Below are positions 18,701-27,427 of a DNA stretch of 64,000 nucleotides, in pieces; the stretch's first letter is position 1; every line of letters starts with the position of its first letter. Source of the stretch: JAQUOA01 sp037443785 (GTDB taxonomy: Bacteria > Bacteroidota > Ignavibacteria > UBA10030 > UBA8401); NCBI GenBank assembly GCA_037443785.1, contig JBBINR010000012.1, positions 32,356 through 96,355 on the forward strand. The letters are read 5' to 3'. Below the pieces are notes generated by a model that was given only the letters and a program-made list of their open reading frames with translations, was not told the DNA's origin and did not search any database. The position numbers and the translations under genes were made by a program.

Positions 18701-21700
18701 TTCATAGTCAATAGTTCTTCTCTGGCATAACCGGTCATCGTGCAATATGCATCATTGACTTGCAGTAATTTTCCCTCTCCGGACACAACCCAATATCCAT
18801 CGATGGCGGATTGTATTAATCCTTGATAGCGCTCTTCGCTCTCACGCAATGCATTTCCAATAAACGCTTTCTCCATTTCATTCGACGCCCGGTAACCATA
18901 AAGGGTGAGAATAGATTCAATTTTCGGCGTCAATTCAAATTGCTGGTCGTGCATGATGACGATAATTCCGCGTGTAATTCCTTCACTGTCAATCAGCGAC
19001 ATGCCGGCATACGCCTCAACGCCCATTACTCTTAACGGGGGATCATTCGGAAATTTTTCTCGGACCTGTTGAGAATAATTAATGATAAAATTATTCCGTA
19101 GCACTTGTTCGCACGGAGTATTTTTTATCTGATAGACAATATTTTCTTGTTTGAAACCGTTTGAATAAAACGACAGTGTCCGAATGGCGTCACGTTCCGG
19201 AAGCATTTCTCCGATAAAAGCATAGCGCACATGCAGCGTTTCAGAAAGATTTTTCGCAATCAGATCAAAAATTGAGTCATTGTTATATGAGCCGGTCGTC
19301 ACCGCAAGTTTTTGCAGCGATTGCTCAACGATCTTTTTTGACGTAATATTTTCAATAACACCAACGACATATTCCGGTTGGAAATTGCTGTTCCGGACAA
19401 GCGATAAGGTAACATTCCCCCATACCACAGCACCATTTTTACAGACATATCTTTTTTCGGTTGTAAATGAATCGATAGTTCCTTTCAACATGCTGTGCAA
19501 TTTTTCTCGGTCTTTTTCTAAATCACCCTCGACAGTTACTTCAGGGAATGATTTTTTAAGAAGTTCTTCCGTGGAATATCCCAAAAATTCACACATCGCC
19601 CGGTTCACTTTTGTAAATACGCCGCCGAGCGTCGTTTGCACAATTCCTACGGCTGCTTGCTCGAAAGTTGCTCGATATCGTTGCTCGCTACTGCGCAATT
19701 CCTTTTCAATCCTTCGCCGTTCAATGGCATTGCCAAAACTCGCCGCGGCAATTTTTAAAATCGATTCCTCGTCATCCGTCCATATTCTTTCAGTATGCGT
19801 ATCATCAAAACCTAAGAATCCCCAGAATTTACCTTTTAACATGATTGGAACAACGATAAGGCTTTTGATATCTTGAGCAAGGAATATTTTCTGTTCGTCA
19901 ACCGGAAGTTCGTTAACAATTGTTCGAATGGGCTCACCGTTCCCCAATATGGCAGCCCACCGCGGAAGATTTTTCCCCAGCTGAGACGGATTGTCTTCAT
20001 AATGCTTAATCTGGGACTGCACTTCGCGCCGGCACCATTCATATTTTTGATATGAAATAATATGCTTTGTCGTTTCATCAATATGATTTTCAAATATATA
20101 CACTCTATCGACATGGATCTCTTCACCCAAAATTCTAATTGCCTCCAGGATTGCACTATCCATGGTTTGATTCGTCATCCGCAGCAGTTCAAAAACGGAT
20201 AATGCAAGCGCTTGCATTGAACGTTCTCTATCTTTAAGATTTTTTTCCGATTTTTTCCGCTCGGTAATATCTTGAGCAACTCCTAACAATCCGGTAGTGT
20301 TCCCGTTTGCGTCGGTAATTTGAGATTTTGTTATTTCAAGATCATGTATTTTCCCGTCGACGAATAACAACTGTTCGTAAGAAACGTGGGCGCCCGGCTG
20401 AGAAAAGGCAACGGCATCTGATTCCAAACACGTTTTTGCAGTTCGTTCATCGTACACCTGAGAATAATGGTTTACCGTTTTAAATTTTTCTTCCGATATA
20501 CCTACGGCAGCACAAAACGTTTTATTGACGAATCGTAATCTGCCGTCTTTGGTCAGCAGCCAAATTCCGATTGGAGAATTATCAAGAATTAATTGGAGGG
20601 CATCGGTCTGTTCCTTCAATTTTCCTGACATAATTTTTTGTTCAGAAATATTTTGCTTGATACCGATGTAATGTGTTATGATCCCTTTGTCATCGATGAC
20701 AGGCGTTATCGTTTGTTCTTCATAGTAGATCGTCCCATCTTTCCGCTTGTTGGTTATTTCGCCTACCCAAACTTTTCCGGAGGTAATGGTATCCCACATT
20801 GTTTTAAAGAACTCAGTATCGTGCTTTCCCGAGTTGATCAGTTCTCGTGGATTTTTCCCCAGCGCTTCGCGAAAAGTATATCCGGATATTTTTTCAAACG
20901 CAGGGTTCACCCATTCGATTTTCCCCGTGAAATCCGTAATAACGATTCCATTTGCCGCCGCTTCGAGTGCAGAGCTCAAAAGACGCATTCGCTCTTCATT
21001 TTTCTTTTCATCAGTCACATCCCAGAAAACCCCTTGAATGCCGGTCACAACCCCGTTGTGATCTTGGATCGGTATTTTGATCACACGTACGAGTGATTTT
21101 TCACCGGTTAATGGATTAATGTTTTCTTCCTGCGTAGAAAAATTACTCTTACTCATCACAACATGCTGATCATCCGCACGATACTTTGCCGCATGTTCAA
21201 TGGGATAAAAATCGTACGCGGTTTTTCCGACAACATCGTTCACGGTGCCGCCAATGGACTTCAGCAGTGTTTCGTTAACAAATGTCAATTTCCCTTCCGT
21301 ATCAATGCGATAAAGGTTAAAAGGCAAAGAGTTCACCAGCGATTGATACAAAGCAATGGTTTTGTTCAATTCCTCTTGAAGCATGCGTTGATGCGCAACA
21401 TTTCTACCGGTACAATACAAACATGCTTTTCCATTTATTTCAATTCTATTTGCATTTATTTCAACAGGAACAAGTGTTCCATCTTTTCGTCGATGGACGG
21501 TTTCAAATATCCCTTCCTGATTTACTAATGAGCGTACTTGCTCGCTTAATTCTTTGTCATTCCAACGTGAATCCCAATCATAAATTTTTAATTTCTTCGT
21601 CTCTGCTTCAGAATATCCTAAATGTTTAACGAACGCACTATTGGCTTCCAACAAATTGCAGTCATCGTCGACAATGTGAATAAAATCTCTCGATGTCTCC

Positions 21701-22530
21701 ATCATCGCCCGGTATCGTTCTTCTCTTTCTTTAAGCTCTCGCTGTGAACGGATTTTTTCGGTCACATCATGAACAATGGAATTGAGCATTGTTCCTTCTT
21801 CCGTTTCAAAAGGACTGCTGTACACTTCAACATCGCGAATAGTACCGTCGGCAAGGCGGTGTCTGAAATTGAAATAAATTTTTTTCATTGCTGCTGCTTT
21901 TTGCATCTCCTCAAAAACTTCTTTTTCTGAGAGAGTGTTGATCTCGGATATTTTCATATTCAAAAGTACATCACGCGAATATCCGTAGAATTTGCATGCG
22001 GCGGCATTAGCATCAACAATCCTGCCTGTAGCGGGGTGAATAATAAGTTTTACGGCAATATTTTTTTCAAAAATGTCATGGAATCGTTTATTGCTCCGTT
22101 CAATAGCTGTCGTAAAATTCCTATATTCCTTTAACAAAGGCTTTGCAAATAAAAGACCGGCTAAGAGAAAAAAGCTGCTAAGGAAAAAGAGAATTGCTTC
22201 TTCCATGCTCGTCGATTTATTTTGATACGAATTATGATAGAGTTCTAAAATATTCTGCACCAGAATGACTGAAACAGCTATCGCAATAATTAGCAATGGA
22301 GTTCGATACCGTAATTGGAATGTAATATAGAGAAGGATGCAAATCGCAGAGAGCCGCAAAATGAATGCGGCAATCATCAACGTAGAAAGTCCGGTGTTGC
22401 CCAACATCGCTTTATCAAAATTGATGATCTTCACAAAAGTGATAATAGCGGCAATCGCTGTCAGCAATACCCCAAGGATAATTCTCCGATACCGCGAATC
22501 GTGAACGATATTGAGCCGAACAAATGACAT
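15712..22530 (-). CDS. Giant membrane histidine kinase with about 11 PAS and 3 GAF domains
   Basis: A 2272-residue kinase. Four hydrophobic helices lie at about 17-38, 45-72, 77-96 and 109-130. My domain reading is PAS at 147-260, 270-382, 392-507, 517-632 and 642-757; GAF 775-938; PAS 947-1064; GAF 1085-1222; PAS 1231-1345, 1354-1473, 1483-1596 and 1609-1722; GAF 1745-1888; PAS 1897-2014. A short coiled coil, HisKA with H2057 (SVSHDLRAPLRAI) and a HATPase (DNGAGFDMRY, GTGVGLAIV) follow. The HDLRAPL H-box is of the phytochrome-type class. PAS units are joined by repeated ERxxSEExYR linkers, a sign of tandem duplication. No receiver is fused; the Rcp1-like gene 6 bases downstream is the likely target. 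A strong AAGGGGGA site precedes the start. Confidence 0.93.
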   Translation of the reverse strand: MSFVRLNIVHDSRYRRIILGVLLTAIAAIITFVKIINFDKAMLGNTGLSTLMIAAFILRLSAICILLYITFQLRYRTPLLIIAIAVSVILVQNILELYHNSYQNKSTSMEEAILFFLSSFFLLAGLLFAKPLLKEYRNFTTAIERSNKRFHDIFEKNIAVKLIIHPATGRIVDANAAACKFYGYSRDVLLNMKISEINTLSEKEVFEEMQKAAAMKKIYFNFRHRLADGTIRDVEVYSSPFETEEGTMLNSIVHDVTEKIRSQRELKEREERYRAMMETSRDFIHIVDDDCNLLEANSAFVKHLGYSEAETKKLKIYDWDSRWNDKELSEQVRSLVNQEGIFETVHRRKDGTLVPVEINANRIEINGKACLYCTGRNVAHQRMLQEELNKTIALYQSLVNSLPFNLYRIDTEGKLTFVNETLLKSIGGTVNDVVGKTAYDFYPIEHAAKYRADDQHVVMSKSNFSTQEENINPLTGEKSLVRVIKIPIQDHNGVVTGIQGVFWDVTDEKKNEERMRLLSSALEAAANGIVITDFTGKIEWVNPAFEKISGYTFREALGKNPRELINSGKHDTEFFKTMWDTITSGKVWVGEITNKRKDGTIYYEEQTITPVIDDKGIITHYIGIKQNISEQKIMSGKLKEQTDALQLILDNSPIGIWLLTKDGRLRFVNKTFCAAVGISEEKFKTVNHYSQVYDERTAKTCLESDAVAFSQPGAHVSYEQLLFVDGKIHDLEITKSQITDANGNTTGLLGVAQDITERKKSEKNLKDRERSMQALALSVFELLRMTNQTMDSAILEAIRILGEEIHVDRVYIFENHIDETTKHIISYQKYEWCRREVQSQIKHYEDNPSQLGKNLPRWAAILGNGEPIRTIVNELPVDEQKIFLAQDIKSLIVVPIMLKGKFWGFLGFDDTHTERIWTDDEESILKIAAASFGNAIERRRIEKELRSSEQRYRATFEQAAVGIVQTTLGGVFTKVNRAMCEFLGYSTEELLKKSFPEVTVEGDLEKDREKLHSMLKGTIDSFTTEKRYVCKNGAVVWGNVTLSLVRNSNFQPEYVVGVIENITSKKIVEQSLQKLAVTTGSYNNDSIFDLIAKNLSETLHVRYAFIGEMLPERDAIRTLSFYSNGFKQENIVYQIKNTPCEQVLRNNFIINYSQQVREKFPNDPPLRVMGVEAYAGMSLIDSEGITRGIIVIMHDQQFELTPKIESILTLYGYRASNEMEKAFIGNALRESEERYQGLIQSAIDGYWVVSGEGKLLQVNDAYCTMTGYAREELLTMNASDLISTEHEQWFSHHMNQARIYGYDKDEIKHRCSDGKYIDVLISTVYLEHQDVFLVFISNITSQKEAERSLRESEKRYRLLAENSSDVIWIMNFDGTFNYISPSIEQMRGFTPFELLHIPIEYHVTEASLPTIQQFIEKIQYVLRGNEQSEPEVFQIEQNRKDGSTIWVEVTARVLYDNNKPIGILGISRDISQRKEAEQKLQNSEEQYRLLVENGTESIFVVQDGILKFANKMTELKLELPNEQIIGRQVLDFMPSEHRSEIKRRYALLVTGRIHTDLRTYKIVLANSSTYWAEVNSVRIMWEGRPATLNFAIDVTKRLEAEQLLKFSEETYRKLINSINEAIYIQDENGIFIDINHAVELMYGYDRSHFIGKTLEDFSSSVLSNSPDISEKLNKAFNGDPQIFEYFGRRRDGNIFPSEISLTAGFYFGRKVIIGVARDISDRKLSEEISLTRYRLGEYSKNHTMKDLLQRTVDDAEMLTHSSIGFFHFIDIEKNIVELQAWSTKTKDTMCHITNGEEHYSIDNAGAWSECIYTKQPVIHNDYEHLINKRELPEGHAEILREVTVPILRNNKVVAILGVGNKKIDYNDQDVDILYQLASLAWDIVMRKKAEDALYESEQRWRYALEGAGDGVWEWNKGTDRIYRSRRWKEMLGYSENEVTDTFEEWDRLVHPHDLSILKTEFQAHQNSKKHKYSIEYRMLCKDGTYKWILDRAMVMERTDDGTPLRIIGTHADITDIKKIHEQIRELNENLELKVEERTRQLQEANKQLESFAYSVSHDLRAPLRAIDSFSKILLDEELERLSMDGKRQLSMIRTNTSRMGRLIDDLLEFSRMNRAEIKKILFAIEAFSTSIVNDLKNSEVNRHITVTIRPLPKAFGDPSLIRQVLTNLIGNAFKFTKHREIAEIEIGGVESDHDTSYYIKDNGAGFDMRYADKIFGVFQRLHAQQEYEGTGVGLAIVHRIIQRHGGSIQAYGEVGNGAIFTFTLPKQHMQIN

Positions 22531-22566
22531 AAAAAAAATCCCCCTTACAAAGCCTTCATCAAATAA

Positions 22567-23985
22567 TTATGCGTTCACTTTATAGCCGCGTTGTTCGGGT
22601 TGAATCCCCAATTGTTCCATCCGATATCGAAGTTTTGAACGAGTGATACCGAGGATTTTTGATGCTTGAACTTGATTGCCATTCGTGATGGAAAGCGTTT
22701 TTAAAATCAAATCACGAAGCACATCCTTCATCGATATTCCCTGCGCTGGAATCGCGAGAGAAAATTTATTATCAGACCATCCGTTTTGATTTTTCGTAAT
22801 AACGTGCGCGGGTTGAATGAATTTAAAGTATTCCGGTATCAGGATATCACCGTCGGCAAGAAGCGTAACGCGTTCAATAACATTTCTCAGCTCACGCACG
22901 TTGCCTTTCCAGTGATAATGTTCAAGAATCTGAACTGATTCCGGCGAGAAATCTAAATTTTTCTTGTTGAATTTTGATGCGTATTCTTTTAAAAATGAAC
23001 TTGCAATGGGAATGATATCTTCACGCCGCTCGCGTAACGGGGGGATACGAAGCACGGCAACATTTAACCGATAGAAAAGATCCTCACGAAATCTTCCTTC
23101 TTCGACTTCATGCTGAAGATTCCTGTTCGTGGCAGCGATGATCCTTACATCAACACGTATTTCTTTGGTTCCTCCGAGTCTATAAAATTTTTGTTCTTCA
23201 AGCACGCGCAATAATTTCACTTGCATATCCTGAGAGAGTTCTCCGACTTCATCAAGCAGCAGCATTCCTCCATTGGCAAGCTCAAACTTCCCTTGTTTCA
23301 TTCGTTCGGTTGCGCCGGTAAATGCTCCTTTTTCATACCCAAAGAATTCGCTTTCCGCAAGATCCTTCGGAATGGCACCGCAGTTGATTGTAATAAATGG
23401 CTTATCCGCGCGCATACTTTTTTGGTGTAAAAATCGGGCAAACAATTCTTTCCCGGTTCCGCTTTCGCCTTCAAGCAAGACTGTTGTGTTTTCTCCGGTT
23501 GCCAATCGTTCTGCCGTTCCTAATAATTGTTTCATCATGGCACTTTTGAAGACAATCCCGTGCAGTGGTTTTTGATCGGCAACTTCTTGCTCTAATATTT
23601 TGACTTTTCGTTTCAACCGTGCGTGTTCCATGGTCTTTTGCAAAATGACCGAAAGATGTTTTAAATCGAACGGTTTTACGATAAAATCGTACGCCCCCTC
23701 CTTCATCGCTTGAACGGCAAGTGACACTTCCGCAAATGCAGTCATCAATATTGTCGGCGTTTCACCGCCTTGTTCTCTCATTTGTTTTAATAAGCGCAAT
23801 CCGTTATGTTCGCCAAAATAAATATCAAGCATAATCATATCCGGAGCTGCCTGCTCTACAACAGAAAGGAATTGATCACCTCGATTGCATACAACAATAG
23901 TGTACCCTTCACTTGATAACACTTTGTTTAATGACGATGTCAGAATTTCTTCGTCATCGGCAATCAATATTTTCCCCTTACTCAT
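22567..23985 (-). CDS. NtrC-family sigma-54-dependent response regulator
   Basis: A 472-residue transcription activator. It has a receiver (1-120, phospho-acceptor D54 in IMLDIYFGEHNG), a central AAA+ domain (about 140-375) with Walker A GESGTGKE, the sigma-54-contacting GAFTGA loop and the RVDVRIIAATNRNL segment, and a C-terminal Fis-type helix-turn-helix (QVQASKILGITRSKLRYRM). An intact GAFTGA loop means it should activate sigma-54 RNA polymerase when phosphorylated. Its ATG overlaps the stop of the upstream kinase gene by four bases (ATGA), so the two form a two-component pair. I saw no clear -24/-12 promoter in the nearby gaps, so its targets may lie elsewhere. Confidence 0.95.
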   Translation of the reverse strand: MSKGKILIADDEEILTSSLNKVLSSEGYTIVVCNRGDQFLSVVEQAAPDMIMLDIYFGEHNGLRLLKQMREQGGETPTILMTAFAEVSLAVQAMKEGAYDFIVKPFDLKHLSVILQKTMEHARLKRKVKILEQEVADQKPLHGIVFKSAMMKQLLGTAERLATGENTTVLLEGESGTGKELFARFLHQKSMRADKPFITINCGAIPKDLAESEFFGYEKGAFTGATERMKQGKFELANGGMLLLDEVGELSQDMQVKLLRVLEEQKFYRLGGTKEIRVDVRIIAATNRNLQHEVEEGRFREDLFYRLNVAVLRIPPLRERREDIIPIASSFLKEYASKFNKKNLDFSPESVQILEHYHWKGNVRELRNVIERVTLLADGDILIPEYFKFIQPAHVITKNQNGWSDNKFSLAIPAQGISMKDVLRDLILKTLSITNGNQVQASKILGITRSKLRYRMEQLGIQPEQRGYKVNA

Positions 23986-25613
23986 GATTTCTCCTGTTCA
24001 TTGGAATTGATTAAAAAAAGTAATTGCACATCCGTGCCGCCTGCTGGCACAGGTTTTATCTTAATTTCACCGTTATGTTGGTTCATAATCCGTTTTGAAA
24101 GAGCCAACCCCAACCCTGTTCCACTGCTCTTTGTCGTTTTAAATAATTCAAAGGCATCTTTTAGATATTCTTCAGAAAATCCCGGTCCGCCGTCTTTAAT
24201 TGAGACTATAACACGTGAGGATTTTATTTCGCTTGGAAATTCATAACCGGTTGTCACCACAATTGAACCGCTCGGAGGAGTAGCTTCAATGGCATTCTTG
24301 AGAACGTTGAGAACAACTTGCATTATCTGTTTTGCGTCGATCTTCAGCGTCGGCAATGTCGTGGTAAAATGTGTTTCCAAATCAATATTCTTTTTGTGAA
24401 CTGTCAACATAAGAAGGTTTATCGATTGGGACACAACTTCGTTGATAGAGGCAAAACGGACATCCGGCATTGTTGAACGGGCAATGTTCAGCGTATTTTC
24501 GATTACTTTTTCGATATGCTTTGTTCCTTCTATCGCCAGACGAAGCGTTTCAATGTCCGGATGATTGTCCCCATATTTTTGTTCCAAAAATTGGAGATTT
24601 AATTTCACACCCGCCAATGGATTCCGTACTTCATGAGCTATTCCGGCAGCAATCGTTCCAAGAAGCGAAAGCTTCTCTGTCTGGAATATTTTTTCCAACA
24701 TCGCTTTTTGTTCGGTAACATCTCGGGTAAAAACTAATATGCGCTTGTCTTTGTCATAATCGATGACACTTGCCGTTCCTTCAAGGCAAATGACTTTCCC
24801 TTCCTTGGATTTTACCGTAAGCTCGCCCGAAAATGATTGAGTGATAATTAATTCTGATTGAATATCAGGATCGGCAAATGGAAGCCTTTTTAATTCCAAT
24901 AATTCTTCGCGCGTGTACCCAAGCAAATGGACCGCTTCGGTATTCATATCCAGCAGTTGCTGACCATACACATCCATCACAAAAATTGGAATACTGGCTC
25001 GCTCAAACAGCAGACGATACCGAATTTCAGAACGCTGAAGTTCATCATTTTTCTTTAAAAGCTGTAATGAGTACTCTTCAAGACTGATCATCTTCTCTTC
25101 TAATTTTTTGATCAGTATTTTATCATGGCGTTCAATAAATTCTCGATCGTCCAATGATTGGTTTTCACTGGAAGCCGTTTGAATTTTTTGCGGCGATGGA
25201 TGGTATGTCTTGGCAATCATCTCCCTAACGGCATCAACAATTGAATCTGTTCCTCCCATCTTTACAACATACCGATCAACTCCGATATTCTGAGCAAGCT
25301 CTTTATCTTCTTGATCGATATAGTCGCTCGTATAAATAATAAATGGAATGGATGCGGTGCGGGGGTTATTTTTAACTGATTTGCAAAATTGAAATCCATC
25401 CATCTTCGGCATCATCGCATCCGAAATAATTAATTGTACTTCTTGCTCTTCAATAACTTTCAAACCTTCAAGCCCGTTGGTAGCGCTTAGGACTTTAAAG
25501 TTTTGTTCGCTAAGGACATCGTCGAGAAGTAATAAATTTTCAGGGATGTCATCGACCGCAAGGATCGTAAATTGCGTCGTTTCAGGACTTGAAGCATCTG
25601 TGACTGAGTGCAT
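23982..25613 (-). CDS. REC-PAS histidine kinase paired with the NtrC-type regulator
   Basis: A soluble kinase of 543 residues from the ATG at 25613; a TTG four codons earlier is possible and neither has a good ribosome-binding site. Order: N-terminal receiver (about 15-135, with LIISDAMMPKMDG), a charged coiled-coil linker, one PAS/PAC (about 205-315), HisKA with GIAHEVRNPLAG, and HATPase with DGGPGF and GTGLGLALSK. The HEVRNPL H-box is the NtrB/AtoS type that usually pairs with NtrC-like activators, which fits the overlapping downstream gene. The N-terminal receiver suggests it is itself controlled by another kinase, perhaps those encoded just downstream. Confidence 0.92.
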   Translation of the reverse strand: MHSVTDASSPETTQFTILAVDDIPENLLLLDDVLSEQNFKVLSATNGLEGLKVIEEQEVQLIISDAMMPKMDGFQFCKSVKNNPRTASIPFIIYTSDYIDQEDKELAQNIGVDRYVVKMGGTDSIVDAVREMIAKTYHPSPQKIQTASSENQSLDDREFIERHDKILIKKLEEKMISLEEYSLQLLKKNDELQRSEIRYRLLFERASIPIFVMDVYGQQLLDMNTEAVHLLGYTREELLELKRLPFADPDIQSELIITQSFSGELTVKSKEGKVICLEGTASVIDYDKDKRILVFTRDVTEQKAMLEKIFQTEKLSLLGTIAAGIAHEVRNPLAGVKLNLQFLEQKYGDNHPDIETLRLAIEGTKHIEKVIENTLNIARSTMPDVRFASINEVVSQSINLLMLTVHKKNIDLETHFTTTLPTLKIDAKQIMQVVLNVLKNAIEATPPSGSIVVTTGYEFPSEIKSSRVIVSIKDGGPGFSEEYLKDAFELFKTTKSSGTGLGLALSKRIMNQHNGEIKIKPVPAGGTDVQLLFLINSNEQEKS

Positions 25614-25743
25614 AAAATTAACCAATCGGTAATGTATTATTTGTATTTATACATCCTTGCACATTCCTACGCAACCAAAATAACATTATTAGCCAACTGT
25701 TTACAATACGTGATACTGCGTATTTTTAGCCCAAGCCGGAGGG

Positions 25744-26415
25744 TTATATCTTTTTTGAAAAGACAACGAGACTGTTTTTTATCGCAAAAGTAACGAGGCT
25801 TACGGTATCGTGTAATTCTAACTTGTGAAGGATGTTGTTATGGTGTGTGTCAACGGTTCTGACACTAATATGAAGTTTATCGGCTATTTGTTGGTGAGAA
25901 TTCGATTCCGCAATAAGTTGAATAATCTCTCGTTCTCTTGCTGTCAACAGATCGATAGCGGGATTTAATGGATTGGAAATAGGGTGAAGAAGATTTTTTA
26001 ACTGAAGTTCACTCAAATGCGGGCACATAAACTGACTGGATTTATAAATTGAATTAAGAGCTTTTCGAAATTCTTCCGGGGTTGATGATTTTAAAAGGTA
26101 CCCATCCGCACCACATCGATATGTTTGAAGCACATAATGCTCGTCATCGTATGCGGAAACAATGAGAACTTTGATTTCTTTTGATTCTCTTTTAATTAAT
26201 CGTGTAGCCTCAATTCCATTTAGGTTCGGCATATTGAGGTCCATGATAAAAACATCGGGATGGAGTAATTTTGCTTTGAGAACTGCTTCGTTACCATCGC
26301 TTACCTCTGCAATGGTCATAAATTCTGGGTAGATGGAGAGAATTAACTGCAGACCCCGACGTACCAAATCATGGTCATCGGCAATGACAATCGATATTTT
26401 TTCACCCTGTGCCAA
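25744..26415 (-). CDS. NarL/LuxR-family response regulator
   Basis: About 223 residues: receiver with IADDHD near residues 11-16 and phospho-acceptor D59 (VFIMDLNMPNLNG), then a LuxR-type helix-turn-helix (LTAREREIIQLIAESNSHQQ, TVDTHH). The frame is open further upstream, but that would overlap the flagellar-operon gene at 26480. I choose the TTG at 26415 (protein start MAQGEKISIVIADDHD after initiation) because AGGGGA lies about 5 bases upstream and the receiver then begins at the usual distance. It closes the run of late flagellar genes and may control motility or surface genes (inference). No kinase is adjacent. Confidence 0.85.
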   Translation of the reverse strand: MAQGEKISIVIADDHDLVRRGLQLILSIYPEFMTIAEVSDGNEAVLKAKLLHPDVFIMDLNMPNLNGIEATRLIKRESKEIKVLIVSAYDDEHYVLQTYRCGADGYLLKSSTPEEFRKALNSIYKSSQFMCPHLSELQLKNLLHPISNPLNPAIDLLTAREREIIQLIAESNSHQQIADKLHISVRTVDTHHNNILHKLELHDTVSLVTFAIKNSLVVFSKKI

Positions 26416-26479
26416 TTCTTCCCCTGGTTTGACGTGCCAAACCAAAGAAAAGAAATTTATACTACTTTTGCCACAAAAA

Positions 26480-26773
26480 TTAATAGATCCGAATCGCATT
26501 CGGCGGAGCATCAAAATCGACAAAGATGTACAATTGATGGTTTCCGGTTTCAAAAAGAAGATCGTCTTTCAGCAACAATTCCTGGAGTAACAGGTCTTTA
26601 TTTTGTTTTTCCTGATTCATCAGCACCGTGTAATTCAACAGGGCACAATATACATCAAATGACAACGTCAATCGCTCCTGATGTTGTGTCTGCGAATCCA
26701 GCATCGCACTCAGCGAAGCTATTCGCTGTTGAATGTGCACACCTTTAACAAGTACTTCTTCGTCCGAAGTCAT
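26480..26773 (-). CDS. Unidentified 97-residue protein in the flagellar operon
   Basis: A helical, Gln/Leu-rich protein (a central stretch QKNKDLLLQELLLKDDLLFE looks coiled-coil) with no transmembrane segment or signal peptide. It starts at 26773, 15 bases after the FlgM-like gene, and the next gene begins 64 bases later, so it belongs to the fliS-fliD-flaG-flgM run. Size, helicity and position would fit a flagellar export chaperone or late regulatory protein, but I do not recognise a family. Confidence 0.6.
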   Translation of the reverse strand: MTSDEEVLVKGVHIQQRIASLSAMLDSQTQHQERLTLSFDVYCALLNYTVLMNQEKQNKDLLLQELLLKDDLLFETGNHQLYIFVDFDAPPNAIRIY

Positions 26774-26788
26774 GATGAATTCTGCCCA

Positions 26789-27046
26789 TTAAGTGCCGGA
26801 AAAGCGTTTTAATAATTCATCAGCCACTTTTTCCGTTACTTCTTTTGAGAAATAATATCCGGATTGTATCCGCTGGTGAATTGCGTCTATTCTTTGATTT
26901 TCAGTGGCTTGAAATCGTTGCAACGCTTCGGGAGACAGTTCAACAGAATCCTGTGAACGTTTCTGCTCTTCTTCTTTTTCTTTCTCCTGACGCACTCGCA
27001 ACGGTTCCTGAACAACCTGTGTCTGGGCTATTTTGCGAATATCCAT
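26789..27046 (-). CDS. flgM: FlgM-like anti-sigma-28 factor (candidate)
   Basis: An 85-residue protein. Its N-terminal half is charged and probably disordered. Its C-terminal half carries the FlgM pattern: VELSPEAL, then an Arg-rich helix (RIDAIHQRIQSGYY) and VADELLKRF. FlgM binds the flagellar sigma factor until the hook is complete and is then exported. Its presence fits the sigma-28 promoter in front of flagellin. A GAGGAG site lies 7 bases before the ATG at 27046. Assignment rests on the C-terminal pattern and context; the N-terminus is not conserved. Confidence 0.65.
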   Translation of the reverse strand: MDIRKIAQTQVVQEPLRVRQEKEKEEEQKRSQDSVELSPEALQRFQATENQRIDAIHQRIQSGYYFSKEVTEKVADELLKRFSGT

Positions 27047-27064
27047 TTTTTTCTCCTCGTATTT

Positions 27065-27427
27065 TTACTGATTATAAAAGTGATGCTTGTTGATGCTTTG
27101 CAGGGCATTCAACAGTGTCTTGTTCTTTTCTTCGATCACTGACTGCATTTTTTTTGAGCTTAAATGCAGGCTGACAAGAGCGGCTTTAATCCGTTCATCA
27201 TCAATTTCCTTTCCCCCGCCTGCGGCAGACACAAGCCGCCCATGAACAGAGTCTAACTGTTCAATCAATATTTTTCTTTTCTCAACAATCGACCCTATGC
27301 TGGACAACTGTTCGTTTCTTACCGATTCACTTATTTGATCGGTTACGGTAATAAGATCGTCAATTAATCCGATGATCGTTGTCTGCTGCGCCGTTGTGTT
27401 CACTGCCATAGAATTAGGCTGTTGCAT
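27065..27427 (-). CDS. FlgN/FliT-like flagellar chaperone (candidate)
   Basis: A 120-residue, almost wholly helical protein (IIGLIDDLITVTDQISESV, then VEKRKILIEQLDSVHGRL, then KKMQSVIEEKNKTLLNALQSI). The size and the EKRKILIEQL motif are typical of FlgN/FliT-type export chaperones for hook-associated or cap proteins. I start at the ATG at 27427, which overlaps the end of flaG by 14 bases. The ATG at 27409 just after the flaG stop is an alternative. Identity is inferred from helicity, size and position. Confidence 0.6.
   Translation of the reverse strand: MQQPNSMAVNTTAQQTTIIGLIDDLITVTDQISESVRNEQLSSIGSIVEKRKILIEQLDSVHGRLVSAAGGGKEIDDERIKAALVSLHLSSKKMQSVIEEKNKTLLNALQSINKHHFYNQ

Noticed and set aside
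19280..19876. A 198-codon plus-strand ORF inside the giant PAS kinase
   Set aside because: Antisense to clear PAS/GAF coding sequence with intact motifs; no start signal or family pattern.
25614..25743. Possible sigma-54 promoter (TTGGCT-containing) upstream of the NtrC-type pair's neighbour
   Set aside because: The -24-like GG is present but the -12 GC element is not at the required spacing.
26416..26553. N-terminal extension of the NarL-type regulator
   Set aside because: It would overlap the 97-residue flagellar-operon gene and add residues not seen in the family; the TTG at 26415 with an AGGGGA site is more plausible.
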